A stretch of 64,000 bases of DNA. Source: Gyromitra esculenta. Lineage: Eukaryota; Ascomycota; Pezizomycetes; Pezizales; Discinaceae. Below the pieces are notes generated by a model. It had not been told where the DNA came from. It saw only the letters and a program-made list of their open reading frames with translations, and ran no database searches. The translations under genes and the position numbers were made by a program. The stretch covers positions 2,046,001 through 2,110,000 of the forward strand of contig JBCAML010000007.1 in NCBI GenBank assembly GCA_038503075.1, read 5' to 3'. Shown piece after piece: positions 23,201-34,343 of this stretch (its first letter is position 1; the number at the start of each line of letters is the position of its first letter).

Positions 23201-23976
23201 TCTTATGATTGTAGGGGCGGCGTGCAGTAATCCTTGTGCTTTCGCTTTGTCGAACATATCTAGGAACTCGTGGTACTCGACTGGGATCCTTGACTTCCAT
23301 TCTTCCTTGGTAGTTTTATTGTCTATGAGTTTGTTTATATCATAGAGGGACATGGCATAAGCTTGATGAATGCACTTCCTAGTGAGGGTTCTAAAGCTGG
23401 CAGCGCCAATAAACGACATGTTTAGCTTGGGGGGAACGGGGATTGATGGGGAGGTGACGATGGGGGAGTGAGGGGCACAGTGCGTGGTGCAGAGTTTAGA
23501 GTTAAACTCAATGCATTTGTTGACGAAATGGAGTTGCACATCATGATGTTTCATCCATGGTATGCCTAAAACCAGGAGGTAGTGACCCAGTTGGGTCACA
23601 AAACAGGGTGCTTTTTCTTGGTGGTTTTGAATGGACAAGTTGAGGTTAGCAATGTGAGTAATGTCTCCGGAGGCAACAGGACAACCATCGATAACTTCAA
23701 GTTGATGGGGTACTTTTAATGGGGTAAGGGGTAGAGAATGGTGACTTGCAAACTTCTGATCGATAAATGCAAATCCGGAGGCTTCAGTGTCTAGTAAAGT
23801 GTGTGTGTTTATGATTTTATTGCTATGGGAAATATTGCACGAAACTACAAAGTGTTCCCCATCCAACTAATCCTCCACACTTATACCAGAAACCGAAAAC
23901 CTAGAAATCGAAAATGCAGATAAAGGTAAGAAATTTGAAACCAAGGTAGGGTCACTGATCGGCCTTGGTTGTACTA
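20248..23976 (-). pseudogene. Copy B pol, degenerate, interrupted by a solo LTR
   Basis: The minus-strand sequence covers most of pol: integrase, RNase H, reverse transcriptase (YLDDILIYS) and protease. Frame breaks occur near 22390 and 23190-23300, and a solo LTR interrupts it at 20362-20776. The protease active site reads DTEAS instead of DTGAS, which should abolish activity. Identity to copy A is otherwise high in long blocks. The gag-pol junction keeps GTTTAAA (23977-23983, minus-strand TTTAAAC) and an 8-bp version of the hairpin. Non-functional relic. Confidence 0.93.
20362..20776 (+). repeat. Solo LTR inserted in copy B pol
   Basis: TTTCACGG…CCGTGAGA, flanked by perfect 5-bp duplications GGTGC (20357-20361 and 20777-20781). 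It contains the TATTTAAG and TTAAGCAACGTT landmarks. Removing it and one duplication restores pol sequence matching the other copies. Confidence 0.93.
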
Positions 23977-25871
23977 GTTTAAAGACTCATTGATTGAGCC
24001 TGCTGATTCTAACACGAAAAATTGAGGAGGAAGTGGTGGTGGTGGCAGGGAAGAGGCAGGGGGTGTTTGGGTGGCAGGTGGTGCGGTGAGGGCTCCTCTC
24101 ATAGCGGGTTTTTTAGGAGCCGAGGGGCAGTTGGCGTATGAGTGATCTGGAGCTGCTCAAAACATGCACTTTCCAGTGGAGCGTCACCACTGTTTTTCTT
24201 CCTCCGACAGCTTTCTCCTTCCGTTAATTATCGTATAGCGTTGATCCTGGGGAGGGCTAGAAGTGTTACTGGTGCGGCCGAATGACAGGTCCATGGGAGC
24301 TAGTCCTCCTGGGGTAAAGGAGGAGGCAAGGGTGAAGGCGGCGGGAGCATTGAATTGGCCCATGCTGTCACGAGTATTTCCTCTTTTCTCTGCCTTACGG
24401 GCTCGGATGCGGTTGTCGAGTCGAGTGAGAGTGAGGATCATTTCCTGGAGGTTGGCCGGGGCAATGGGTGCGAATACCATAGCTTCCTTTAATTCCACAG
24501 ACATTCCGTGTTCCAGCGCGTCCATCTTGGAGTTCTCATCAAAGTTTAACTGTCCCATGATCCTTTTAAAGTCGGCTAGGTAAGCTGAAAAGTCCCGCTT
24601 GCCCTGACGGAGCTGGTGGAGTTCTCGTCGAGCAGTGCCGGTTGGGTCTGGATCTCTGAAGGCAGTCTCTAGGGCGGCGATAAGTTGTTCCGCACAAGTC
24701 CAGGTAGTAAGGCCGGAGGGGAGGACAGTGTGGTTGTTATACCTGTTGGTAGCTTAGTTGGTTACGACTTGAGTTCGCTTATGATGCACACATATGGACT
24801 AGCGTTCAATCCCCGGCTATGTCGGTTATTATTAATCTTGGTTGATTATTAATAAGATTCGGATTGGATGTTTGGTTTCCTTGTGTCATCAATGGCTGAC
24901 TCTTTCGATCGACACTTCTCCGATTCGCTGATATGTTGCGTCGCCGGTTATTTCCGACAATCACGCCATACGATAATGAGAGGGGTAGGAGCGAAGGAAA
25001 GCGTTTCAGGGTCTATGGGATTTCTCCATGTTAGTTCATGTTATTACATAGCCTTTGTATTCGACGCTTGACTACTATAAGTAGTCCAGTGTTCTACCGT
25101 TGAGAAGGGTCTTCTTCCTGATCATTAGCGACGAAGAACGAGCCTTATCAATATTATATTGTTTCTAGCAAAATCACTTCCGTGCAATTTACTCTTTTAC
25201 TTGTGAATTACTTTTATCTCGCTTAGCAAGGCCTTGGCCCTTCAGTGTTAGTTATCAAAACCTTACTATTGGAAGTTCTTTACGGAACTTTGCTTGATCC
25301 CTACTTTGAACTTGACGGTTATCTTTTAGTGGTTCATAAGAAGCAGTTAGAACTTGCGCCTGTGTATTGTGTTGCGGATAGCAACTGGGCAGGTTATAAC
25401 ATCTAGATTGTTATCTAAAGCTTCTCGGAGATTTCCTGTGCAGTAAGAAGTACCGGTCTTACAGTGGTGGACTTGCTTCCAGTGCTGCTCCTTCTAACCG
25501 ATTGATGGTATAGAGGATCATTGTAGTTTCTGCCTGAAGCGATCTCGGTTAACAGTTAGCTTGGAGCGCAGTTGGAGGATGAATCCGGGAAGTTTGATCC
25601 TGATCCGTCAAACTTTTCCGGGTCCGGCATGCGTTCTGAACGGTGAGAATTCATCGGCGAGGTGGGGTAAGAGTGAGGTTGGGTGAGCGGTGCTTGAATG
25701 GTGGCCCGGCTTCGTTTTCATTCTTGCCGTAACCGGGCAATCAGATTTGCGGCCTCAGTGACTCGTTGATCCTGCTCGGTAGCATGGCGAAGCATTATCG
25801 GTCTCCGATCCGAAAGGATCCCTGAAGAAGACAGCTTACTCGTTTTCCCGTCACTCTCCCGTGAGGACATC
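23974..25871 (-). pseudogene. Copy B gag, broken and interrupted
   Basis: From the minus-strand TAG at 23976-23974 rightward, gag C-terminal and capsid sequence is recognisable (MGQLNFDENSKMDALEHGMS…). It is interrupted by a 729-bp insertion at 24735-25463, resumes to about 25800 and ends at GAGGACATC next to an LTR. One zinc-knuckle cysteine codon region reads with an in-frame stop near 24180. The missing N-terminal codons are found inverted at 26493-26656. Confidence 0.88.
24735..25463. mobile_element. 729-bp TG…CA insertion with tRNA-like A and B boxes
   Basis: Flanked by GTGGT (24730-24734 and 25464-25468), starting TGTTATACC and ending CTTACA. It is unrelated to the surrounding LTR family. 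Near its left end, TAGCTTAGTTGG (24750-24761) fits the pol III A-box consensus perfectly, and CGTTCAATCCC (24803-24813) matches the B box at 10 of 11 positions, with tRNA-like spacing. TGTTATACCTG at the start is mirrored by CAGGTTATAACA near 25390-25401. It could be a tRNA-derived SINE-like element or a solo LTR of another family. No ORF of note. Confidence 0.65.
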
Positions 25872-26298
25872 TTTCACGGAATCCCAGACCAAGCAGAGAC
25901 GATGACCTGTTTACTTTGGAGAATTTCCCTCGAATATAACTCTACTGTTGTTCTGCCATTACGGGTTGTTTGTCGTCATTACTTGTGTTACAGCGCCATA
26001 CATGAGTTTTATTTAAGTTTGGAATATTTAGCTGTTTCTTTCAGTATTCTTTCTTCTTCTTTCCTTAAGTTAACGCTCTCGTTTAATCACTTTCTCGTAA
26101 CTGTCAAAATACTACCTTTCGTTCTCTCTCGTACCCTCGCACAGTCGCTTACCACCTCGCAGACTTATCTCGCCTCAGATAATTCTTTCGTAGAACTTGT
26201 AGAAGCGCAGCACTCTTTGAACGTGTTGTAGCTTTGATTAAGTAGCACTGCTCACCTTCAGGGATACTGAAGGGCTTAACTCAAGCTCTACCGTGAGA
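25872..26298 (+). repeat. Plus-oriented LTR at the inversion junction
   Basis: TTTCACGG…CCGTGAGA, 427 bp, preceded by ACATC (25867-25871). Its first 150 bp diverge strongly from the other LTRs, while the region from TTTCCTTAAG to the end is family-typical. It is followed by the PBS and gag leader at 26299. Confidence 0.85.
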
Positions 26299-26656
26299 TT
26301 ACGTTGCTTCCTCCATCTACACCTTCTACTCCAAAGCGCCCCCCTCATGGGAATCACCACTTGGATTCACCAATCCATTCTACACATCTTCCCCTGCTTG
26401 ACGCTGAGAAAGCCCCTCACTGAAGTTACCCCTGAGTGGCTTGATCAAGAATACCTACAAAAAAACACCTCACCCCGTCCATCAACCTCATCATGAGCTC
26501 ATCCGCTCCCGCTGCCCCTTCCATGGAAGGAATTGCTGTCTCTTCCCCACGCTTCCCCACACGAGAAGCCTTCACCCAAGCCATCAGAGAAGACCCTTCG
26601 GAACATTACAACTTACTCCGAGATCTTTACTGCGCTGTAGAGAACCAAATCGATGT
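26299..26656 (+). pseudogene. PBS, gag leader and gag N-terminus, probably copy B in inverted orientation
   Basis: Begins with the PBS TTACGTTGCTT, then a 5' leader of the long type also seen in copy C, then ATG at 26493 encoding MSSSAPAAPSMEGIAVSSPR and on to NQIDV, where it stops at ATCGATGT next to a minus-strand LTR. It corresponds exactly to the gag N-terminus missing from copy B, whose gag ends at the complementary pentamer ACATC. Confidence 0.8.
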
Positions 26657-27065
26657 TCTCACGGTTGAGCCTTCGAGCTGTTCCCTTCAGTATCCCTGAA
26701 GGGAGCAGGCCGCTACTTAATCAGAGCCTACAACACGTTCAAAGAGTGCAGCGTTTCTACAAGTTCTACGAGGGTCTATCTCAAGGCGAGATAAGCGCAG
26801 CGGAAGCAGCGACAGCGAGGGTTCTGATGAGAACTAAGCTAGTATTTTGATAGTTACAGCAGAAGGTAAACGAGAACATTGCTTAAGGAGAGAAGAAGAA
26901 GAAATACAAAAACAACTAAAATCCTTTCCTTAAATACCCCGCTTTCCCGTAACACAAAACAACAACCGAAACATAACCGAGCAACAAAGCCATTATACCC
27001 AAGAAAAGTCTTCATAAACACCAGTCCCTTCATCCTAACCCATTACCCGGTTCCATCCGTGAAAG
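26657..27065 (-). repeat. 3' LTR of copy C
   Basis: Plus-strand reading TCTCACGG…CCGTGAAA, 409 bp, preceded by GATGT (26652-26656), the complement of the pentamer at 25867-25871. Pol codons run into its right end. Confidence 0.92.
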
Positions 27066-30000
27066 TAGCTCCCCTCTTCAAGCGTGAGCTCCTGCGAGCA
27101 CTAGATATTGGGTCGGTTCGTTGAGCGAGAAAGACATCAAGGGCGACGGCATCTTTAAGGTCCTCGGCAGGTTCCCACATGGGGTGAGCATAGCCCGTCC
27201 ACTCCACAAGATATTGTGATTTTCCCCGATGGGTGCGGTGGTCTAAGATTTTCTCGATATAGTACTCCTCCTGATCATTAACAATAATGGGCATAGGGGG
27301 AGGTATCAATTGGCCAGGGAGAGCGTCATTAGAGGCAGGTTTCAATAAAGAAACATGAAACACCGGGTGATACTTGACTGAAGTTGGTAGCTCGATTTCG
27401 TAGGCGAAAGGGGAGATCACTTTTTTAACAGGATAAGGTCCCATCCATTTCCAGTCTAGCTTTCGGGTATTCCTTATGGTTCTCACGTTCTTCATTGATA
27501 CGAAGACGAGGTCGTTGACTCGATAGGCTGGGGCTGGGGTCCTATGCTTATTGGTAGCGGTTTCCTGAATGTCCTGGGCAATCCTAATCTGCATCCTTAA
27601 ATAGTCATATAGCTCCTGCATTCGACTAGCAAACTTAGTAGCATCTTGACTTTGAGGGGTATTGACCGTTGGAACCAGAGAGGTGTCGAATCGGGGATGA
27701 TAGCCGTAATTAGCAAAAAAGGGGGATACTTTTGTACTCGCCGACTCCTGGTTATTGGCCGAGAATTCTGCCATCGGTAGCCATTTACTCCAATCTTCTT
27801 GTTGATATGAGACATAGGAGCGCAGATACTGTTCCATTACCGCGTTTAACCTTTCTGTCTGTCCGTCTGTTTCTGGGTGAAAGGCGGTAGACATTCGGGC
27901 TTGTATGCCTAAGCGTTGACATACTTCCTTCCAGAAGTGTGCAGTGAACTGAGTGCCTCGATCGGAGGTGACATGGGTAGGGAGTCCGTGTAGTTTCCAA
28001 ATGTGTTGTAAGTACAGTTCAGCTACATCTCTGGAGTTGACGGTAGTGTTACAGGGAATTAGGTGTCGCATTTTGGATAGTCGGTCAACTACTACCATTA
28101 TGGCATCATATCCGTTTGACTCTGGAAGGCCTGTCACGAAGTCCATCGAAACTTCTTGCCAGGGGTGACTTGGTATAGGTAAGGGACGGAGGACTCCCGA
28201 AGTACATTGGGTGACGGGTTTTGCCTTTTGGCAAATATGGCAATTACGTACATAACGGCTGATTGATTCCCTCATCTTTGGCCAGTAAAAGGTTCTACTG
28301 ATCAGTTCGAAGGTTTTGTCACGTCCAGGGTGTCCTGCAGCAGGGGCATCATGATGTCTTTTAATGATTTCTAGGCGAAGAGGATCGATTTCACGGATTA
28401 AGATTAGGTATAGGGTCAGGGTTAGACTCGAGGGATGTTGTGGGTTGTAGGATTGTCGGATAATGTCTTTGTGTTTCGGTTGTTGTCGGGTATTAGGTTT
28501 GGTGAGGAAAAGCGGGGTATTTAAGTGTTGGATTTTGTTCGTTCTTTGTCTTCTTCTTCTTCTTTCTTTAAGCAACGTTCTCGTTATACTTCTTCTGTAT
28601 CAATACCACTTCGATTCTACCTCAGAATCCTCGCTGTCGCCGTGACCCATCACCGATACTTCGCCTTGAAGTATATTCCCCGTAGGACCTGTAGAAACTT
28701 TGCACTCGTCGAACGAGTTGATACCTCGCTTAAGTAGCACTGCTCACCTTCGGGGATACCGAAGGGCTTAACCGAGGGACTCAACCGTGAGACTCGAAGT
28801 TGGGTACATAGAGATTTCCTCGGTAGCACAATCGATTATTCTCGTTGGTACATTCACTTAAAGTGATCTCTTTCGACTGTTGATCTTTATTCCTCAGCGC
28901 TGCGAGTATTTTCTCCGGAAACTTGTCAGTAATATATCCTTCTAGAAAAAGCTTTTCTAGGGGGGCGTCCAATTCAGCCACTTCATTTGATAAAGAAGCC
29001 GACAACAAACTTATCTTAGGATCAATATTCTCCTTCTTTAGCACCACTTGACTCTGGTGTGCTAATCTTTCATCCCCTTCCTTGGGGAGATCTCCTGATC
29101 TCCGAGTTAAAGCGTCTGGTTTCCCTCCTTCTTTGCCTGGTCGGTATGTAATTACGAAATCGAAGCGGGATAGGTACTCAGCCCATCTGGCCTGGCGACG
29201 GTTGAGTTGCTTGGTGCTCATGAAGTACTCGAGGTTCTTGTGGTCACTAATGACATCGATAGGATGTCTCGAACCTTCGAGTTCCGGGCGCCATTCTTCG
29301 AATACTCTGATAATCGCAAGCAATTCCTTATCGTAGATCTCATAGTTGCATTCAGCAGGTGAATGCTTCTTTGAGAAGAAAGCTACTGGATGCAGGACTC
29401 CGGCGTCATGGTATTGCGATAGGACGCCTCCAGATACAAAATCGGAGGTGTCAGTCTCCACGATGATTTTCTTGTCAGGATCGAAGTGAACGAGGATCAG
29501 GGCAGTAGTGAAGGCATGTTTGAGGTTTTCAAAAGCGATATCTGCTTCCACTGTCCATTCAAACGTGATACCTTTTTTTGTAAGAGCCGTTAGGGGGGAA
29601 GCCAGCTTGGAAAATCCGAGTATGAATCGTCGGTAGAAATTAGCGAAACCTAGGAAAGCCTGAACATCTTTGACACTTCTGGGGGTTCCCCATTCTCGGA
29701 CGGCCTTAAGTTTCTCCTCATCCATCTTAATGCCATCGGGGGTCAGAATCAGGCCTAGGTACTTTGTAGTTTGTACCTCAAATTCGCATTTTTCTGGCTT
29801 CAATAGTATGTCATTATCTTTGAGGGTTTGGAGGACCTTACGAACGTGAATCTGATGTTCCGCGAAAGTGTCGCTATAGATGAGAATATCATCCAGATAG
29901 GCGGTGCAAAAGATATCTAGGTACTCCGTGAGAGTGTCGTTCACGAATTGTTGGAATGTTCCAGGGGCATTAGTTAGACCGAATGGCATAACCTGGTACT

Positions 30001-31156
30001 CGTAAAGGCCGTAGCGCGTTCGGAAAGCGGTTTTCCATTCATCTCCCTCCGCAATGCGCACTTGGTGGTATCCATCACGAAGGTCTAGTTTAGTATACCA
30101 TTGTGCCTTTGCAAGTTGGTCTAGGGTTTCACGGATGAGGGGGGAAGTATAGCGATCCTTAACGGTAATAGCATTAAGGCCTCGGTAATCCACACAGAGT
30201 CGTAGGGATCCGTCAGCTTTTTTGACGAAAAGGACAGGGGACCCGGCGGGAGAGGAGCTAGTACGAATAAATCCCTTCTCGAGATTATCTTCAATATACT
30301 TCTTCAGGACAATTAGTTCCTCTCGGGACATTCCATAGAGGGGCCTGAAAGGAGCATCCTTTCCCTCTTGGAGAAGTATTTTATGGTCGTAGGATCGGTG
30401 AGGGGGTAATCCCTGAGCTTTGCTTTTGTCGAACATATCTAGGAAGTCGTGATATTCCTTTGGGATCCTGGATTTCCATTCCTCTTTAGTGGTTTTATTG
30501 TCTATGAGTTTGTTTATCTCATAAAAGGACATGGCGTAGGCTTGATGGGCGCGTTTCCTAGTAAGAGTCCTAAAGCTGGCAGCGCCAATAAAGGACATAT
30601 TTAGTCTGGGGGGAGCAGGGATCGATGGGGAGACGACGATATGGGAGTGTGGGGCGCAATGGGTGGTGCAGAGTTTAGAATTAAACTCAATGCGTTTATC
30701 GGCGAACTGAAGATGCACATCGTGATGTTTCATCCATGGTATTCCCAAGACCAAGGGGTAGTGACCTAATTGAGTTACGAAACAGGGCGCTTGTTCTTGG
30801 TGGTTTTTAATGGATAAGTTGAGTTTAGCGATGTGGGTGATATCTCCGGAGGCGACAGGGCGTCCATCGATAACTTCCAGTTGTCTGAGTGTTTTTAGGG
30901 GGGTAAGGGGAAGAGAATGGTGACTCGCAAATTTCTGATCAATAAATGCAAATCCTGAGGCCCTGGTGTCTAGTAAAGCGTGTGTGTTTATAATTTTATT
31001 GCTATGGGAAATCTTGCATGCTACCACAAAGTGTTCCCCATCCAATTGATCCTCCACGCTTATACCAGATACCGAAAACCCCGAAATAGAAAATACAGAT
31101 AAAGGTAAGAAATTTGAAACCAAGGTAGGGTCACTGATCGACCTTGGTTGGACTAG
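27043..31156 (-). pseudogene. Copy C pol, split by a solo LTR
   Basis: Two long open blocks (31123 to about 28793, and 28388 to 27043) together cover protease, RT (YLDDILIYS), RNase H, integrase (HHDAPAAGHPG, CHICQ, SDRGTQF, FHPETDGQTE) and chromodomain ([15 protein letters not shown]). The solo LTR at 28389-28792 splits the integrase region. The protease motif is DTRAS rather than DTGAS, a change explainable by one G-to-A transition. The frame enters from gag by the conserved TTTAAAC signal (31162-31156) with stem AACCAAGGT/ACCTTGGTT. Confidence 0.93.
28389..28792 (+). repeat. Solo LTR in copy C integrase region
   Basis: TTTCACGG…CCGTGAGA, 404 bp. Flanks are ATCGA (28384-28388) and CTCGA (28793-28797), a 4-of-5 match consistent with one later substitution. 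Excising it rejoins pol in frame. Confidence 0.9.
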
Positions 31157-32896
31157 TTTAAAGCCTCGCTTGAGGCGCTTGCAGATTCCAGAGCGAAAAA
31201 TTGAGGCGGGAGAGGTGGCGGCGGTAAGGAAGAGGCCGGGGGCGTACGGTTAGCGGGTGCGGTGGGGAGGGCTCCTCTCATCGTAGGTTTTTTGGGAGCA
31301 AAAGGACAGTTGGCGTAGGAGTGGTCGGGGGCGGCGCAAAACATACATTTCCCTGTGGATCGTCGCCACTGTTTCTCCTCCTCCGAAAGCTTTCTTCTTC
31401 CGTTAACCATCGTATATCTTTGATTCTGAGGGGGGCGAGAGAGGTTGCTGGTGCGGCCGAAAGAGAGGTCCATGGGAGCTAGTCCTCCTGGGGTAAAGGA
31501 AGAGGCGGGGGTAAAGGCAGCAGGGGCATTGAATTGTCCCATGTTATCACGGGCGTTGCCTCGTTTTTCTGCCTTGCAAGCTCGAATCCGATTGTCCAAC
31601 CGAGTGAGGGTTATGATCATTTCCTGAAGGTTGGCTGGGGCGACAGGTGCGAATACCATGGCTTCCTTCAATTCTTCTGACATACCGTGCTCTAGGGCAT
31701 CCATCTTTGAGTTCTCGTCAAAATTGAGTTGCCCAATGATTCTCTGGAAGTCGGCTAGGTATGCGGAGAAGTCCCGTTTTCCCTGTCGAAGTTGGTGAAG
31801 CTCTCGTCGGGCCGTGCCAGTGGGGTCGGGGTCTCCGAAAGCAGTTTTCAGGGCAGCGATTAGGTGTTCTGCACTGGTCCAGGTGGTGAGGCCAGAAGGG
31901 AGGACGGTGTGGCGAACATGTTCCAAGGCTGCTCTCACGGTCTTGCCTCAGGTTAAGCCCTTCAGTATCCCTGAAGGTGAGCAGTGCTACTTAAGCGAGG
32001 TGACGACACGTTTGAAGAGTGCAGCGTGTTCTACAAGTTCTACGAAAATATCTTGGTCTCGGCGAGATAGATGCAGCGAGGTAAACAATGACAATAAGGA
32101 TTCTGAGGTAGAATCGAGATAGTATTTCGACGATTTACAGCAGAAGGTAACGAGAACGTTGCTTAAGGAAAGAAGAAAGAGAATACACAAACGACAAAAC
32201 TCCCCGCTTATATACCCCGCTTCCCGTCGCACAAACAACAATCCAACAATAACCGAAACACAACCGTACAACAAAGCCCATTATAACCGAATATCCCTAT
32301 TACTACAAACTACTTTATCCTACCCCATTACTCGATCTCATCCGTGAAAGCTGCTCCTTCCAGACGATTGATCGTGTATAAGATCATTGTGGTTTCATCG
32401 GCGAAGCGGTCTCTGTTGACCGTAAGCTTGAAACATAGTTGAAGTACAAAACCAGGGAGTTTGGCTCGGGACCCATCAAATTTTTCTGGGTCTGGCATCC
32501 GTTCCGAGTGATGGGAATGTGACGGTGGCGGCGGGGTGGCGGTGAGATTGGGTGGAGCAGGGGGGCTTGGTTAGCGGATCGAGCTTCGTTTCGCTCTTGT
32601 CGTAGCCAGGCAATTAGATTAGCGGTCTCGTTGACCAGATTATCTTGTTCCGCTGCATGACGGAGGGCGTTGTCGGTTTGAATTTTTGCCGTGCCAAGTT
32701 TCACCTCGGCTTCTCTTTCGTTTTCTTGGAGGACATCGATTTGGTCTTCCAAGGCCTGGTAGAGGTCTCTGAGGTGATTGTACAGCTCAGCAGTGTCTTC
32801 TCGTAGTGCTTGTGCGAAGGCTTCTCTGGTAGGAAAACGTGGGGTGGCGACAGCGGCTCCTTCAGTGGAAGGGCCAGCGGGAGCGGGTGAGCTCAT
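31153..32896 (-). pseudogene. Copy C gag, interrupted and frameshifted
   Basis: The start ATG is at 32896 (MSSPAPAGPSTEGAAVATPR). The N-terminal coiled-coil part is intact, then the frame slips in the Pro-rich linker near 32540. A solo LTR at 31933-32349 interrupts it; the C-terminal part (31938-31153) holds capsid and zinc knuckle (CMFCAAPDHSYANC) and ends LN-stop at the frameshift heptamer. Confidence 0.9.
31933..32349 (-). repeat. Solo LTR in copy C gag
   Basis: Plus-strand reading TCTCACGG…CCGTGAAA, 417 bp, with perfect flanking duplications GCTGC (31928-31932 and 32350-32354). Confidence 0.93.
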
Positions 32897-32962
32897 GATG
32901 TTGGTGTCGGTTGAGGGAAAGAGTTCTTGCGTAAGTACTCTTGATCCAGCCACTCGAGAATG

Positions 32963-33805
32963 TTTCATGGATGAATGTTTTGTTGATTGATTGGGTACAT
33001 GGGTATATGGTTGTCGCGTTCTGTTGTTATTCTTTGTGTTTCTATGGGTTTCCTGTTACAATGAGTCATGTCTTTGTCATCGAAGGAGTTGGAACGTGGT
33101 ATATAAGCGAAGGGATTTCCCCTCATATTGTACTTTTTCTTTTTCTTTCTTTAAGCAACGTCTTCTATTGTTCACTCTTGTATCTTATAAATACAACCCT
33201 GCTATACCTCATAACCTTACGCTGTCACCGTCCTCAAGTCCTCTATACTTGAACACTTCGCAGTAGCCTGCCTAACCCCGTAAATACTCTCGTCGCTTAG
33301 CTTTCCCTTCGAAGAAGACCGCTCATCTCGTGATACCTTTCACGATTGATTTAAAGAATTAATCGTGTCATGGTTGGTTGACATGTCTTTGTTTGGATCA
33401 TTGAATAATTCCTTTCATTGTTCTAAGTTATGCTTTCTGCTATTGGCATAACGTCTTTGTGTTTCTGGTTGTTGTCAGTCATATCACATGAAAGTGGCAT
33501 TTAAGCGAAGGATTTTGGTCGCTCTTGTTTCTCTTTTCTTCTCTCCTTATGCAACGTTTCATTTACGCCTCTCCTGTAATTGTCGAATACTACGCCGATT
33601 CTACGCCAGTATCATTTGTCATTGTTTCTTTCCTGCCTTATCTCGCTTGAGATAGGACCGCTTGTAGAACTTGTAGAAAGCATTGCATTTCTTTGAACGC
33701 GTTGATCTCGCTTAAGTAGCTTCTTCACCTTCGGGGATACTGAAGGGCTTAACGAGAACTCAAGTGAGAATACCTGAGAGCTTGAAGATAAACCTCGCCT
33801 TGAGA
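32963..33805 (+). repeat. Second-subfamily LTR (LTR2) in copy C leader, itself interrupted
   Basis: Starts TTTCATGG and ends CCTTGAGA, flanked by GAATG (32958-32962 and 33806-33810). The sequence is diverged from the main LTR family but keeps GGTATATAAG and TTTAAGCAACGT. It is about 406 bp once the nested LTR at 33338-33769 and one duplication are removed. Removing it restores a leader sequence parallel to that at 26299-26492. Confidence 0.88.
33338..33769 (+). repeat. Solo LTR nested inside LTR2
   Basis: Starts TTTCACGATTG and ends AAGTGAGA, 432 bp, with perfect duplications ATACC (33333-33337 and 33770-33774). It is the innermost layer at this spot. Its R start reads TTATGCAACGT, one base off the family form. 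Confidence 0.9.
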
Positions 33806-33948
33806 GAATGACTTCAACCAAAGGTTGTGGTTTTTGCGAGCGTTAAGCGAGGAAAGATACTTAGAATGGATTGGCAAATCCGAGTGATGATTTAATGCGA
33901 GGGGTTGTTTTACTGCGGTAGAAGGTGTAGATGGTGGAAGCAGCGTAA

Positions 33949-34343
33949 TCTCACGGTTGTGTTCTCGTTAAGCGTGATATCACGAAGGTGAGCGATCTTC
34001 TTAAAGCGAGGTAACAACACGTTCAAAGAGTGCAGTGTTTTCTACAAGTTCTACAGGGGGGGTATCTCAAGGCAAGATAAGTGCAGCGGAGTAAACAGCG
34101 ACAGCGATAGTTCTGAGGTAGAACTGAGGTAGTATTCCGATAATTACAGGAGAAGGTAAACGAGAACGTTGCTTAAGGAAAGAAGAGAAAAGAGTACGAA
34201 GACGACTAAAACCCTTTACTTAAATACCTCTTTCAGCGTGCCAACCATCGACAACAATAAAGCATCTTGAACAACAATCATTATACCCAAGGAAATTCTT
34301 CATAAAACACCAACCAAACTTCTTCATAATCCATTACCCGGTT
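33949..34343 (-). repeat. 5' LTR of copy C, truncated
   Basis: Plus-strand TCTCACGGTTGTG at 33949, immediately right of the PBS (read on minus as TTACGCTGCTTCC). It follows the 3' LTR of copy C to CCATTACCCGGTTC and then switches to LTR2-like sequence without the expected CCGTGAAA end. The exact junction is uncertain by a few bases. Confidence 0.85.

Larger units (their letters stand above)
26657..34343 (-). mobile_element. Copy C: Ty3/gypsy element with four LTR insertions, right end truncated
   Basis: Minus-strand element with 3' LTR at 26657-27065, pol 27043-31156, gag 31153-32896, leader 32897-33948 and 5' LTR from 33949 to about 34343, where it breaks off at CCCGGTTC and a different LTR fragment begins. 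The coding region is interrupted by solo LTRs at 28389-28792 and 31933-32349, and the leader by nested LTRs at 32963-33805. Without these it would be close to intact, but the protease (DTRAS) and a gag linker frameshift would still disable it. Confidence 0.9.

Noticed and set aside
24735..24830. Genuine tRNA gene
   Set aside because: A and B boxes fit, but no convincing acceptor or anticodon stem can be folded by eye, and it sits at the edge of an insertion with target duplications; treated as tRNA-like promoter instead.
25872..26656. A separate third plus-strand retrotransposon with 5' LTR and gag start
   Set aside because: Its gag part is exactly the piece missing from copy B, and the two junction pentamers are complementary (ACATC, GATGT). 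Inversion explains this with fewer events, though independent insertion is not formally excluded.
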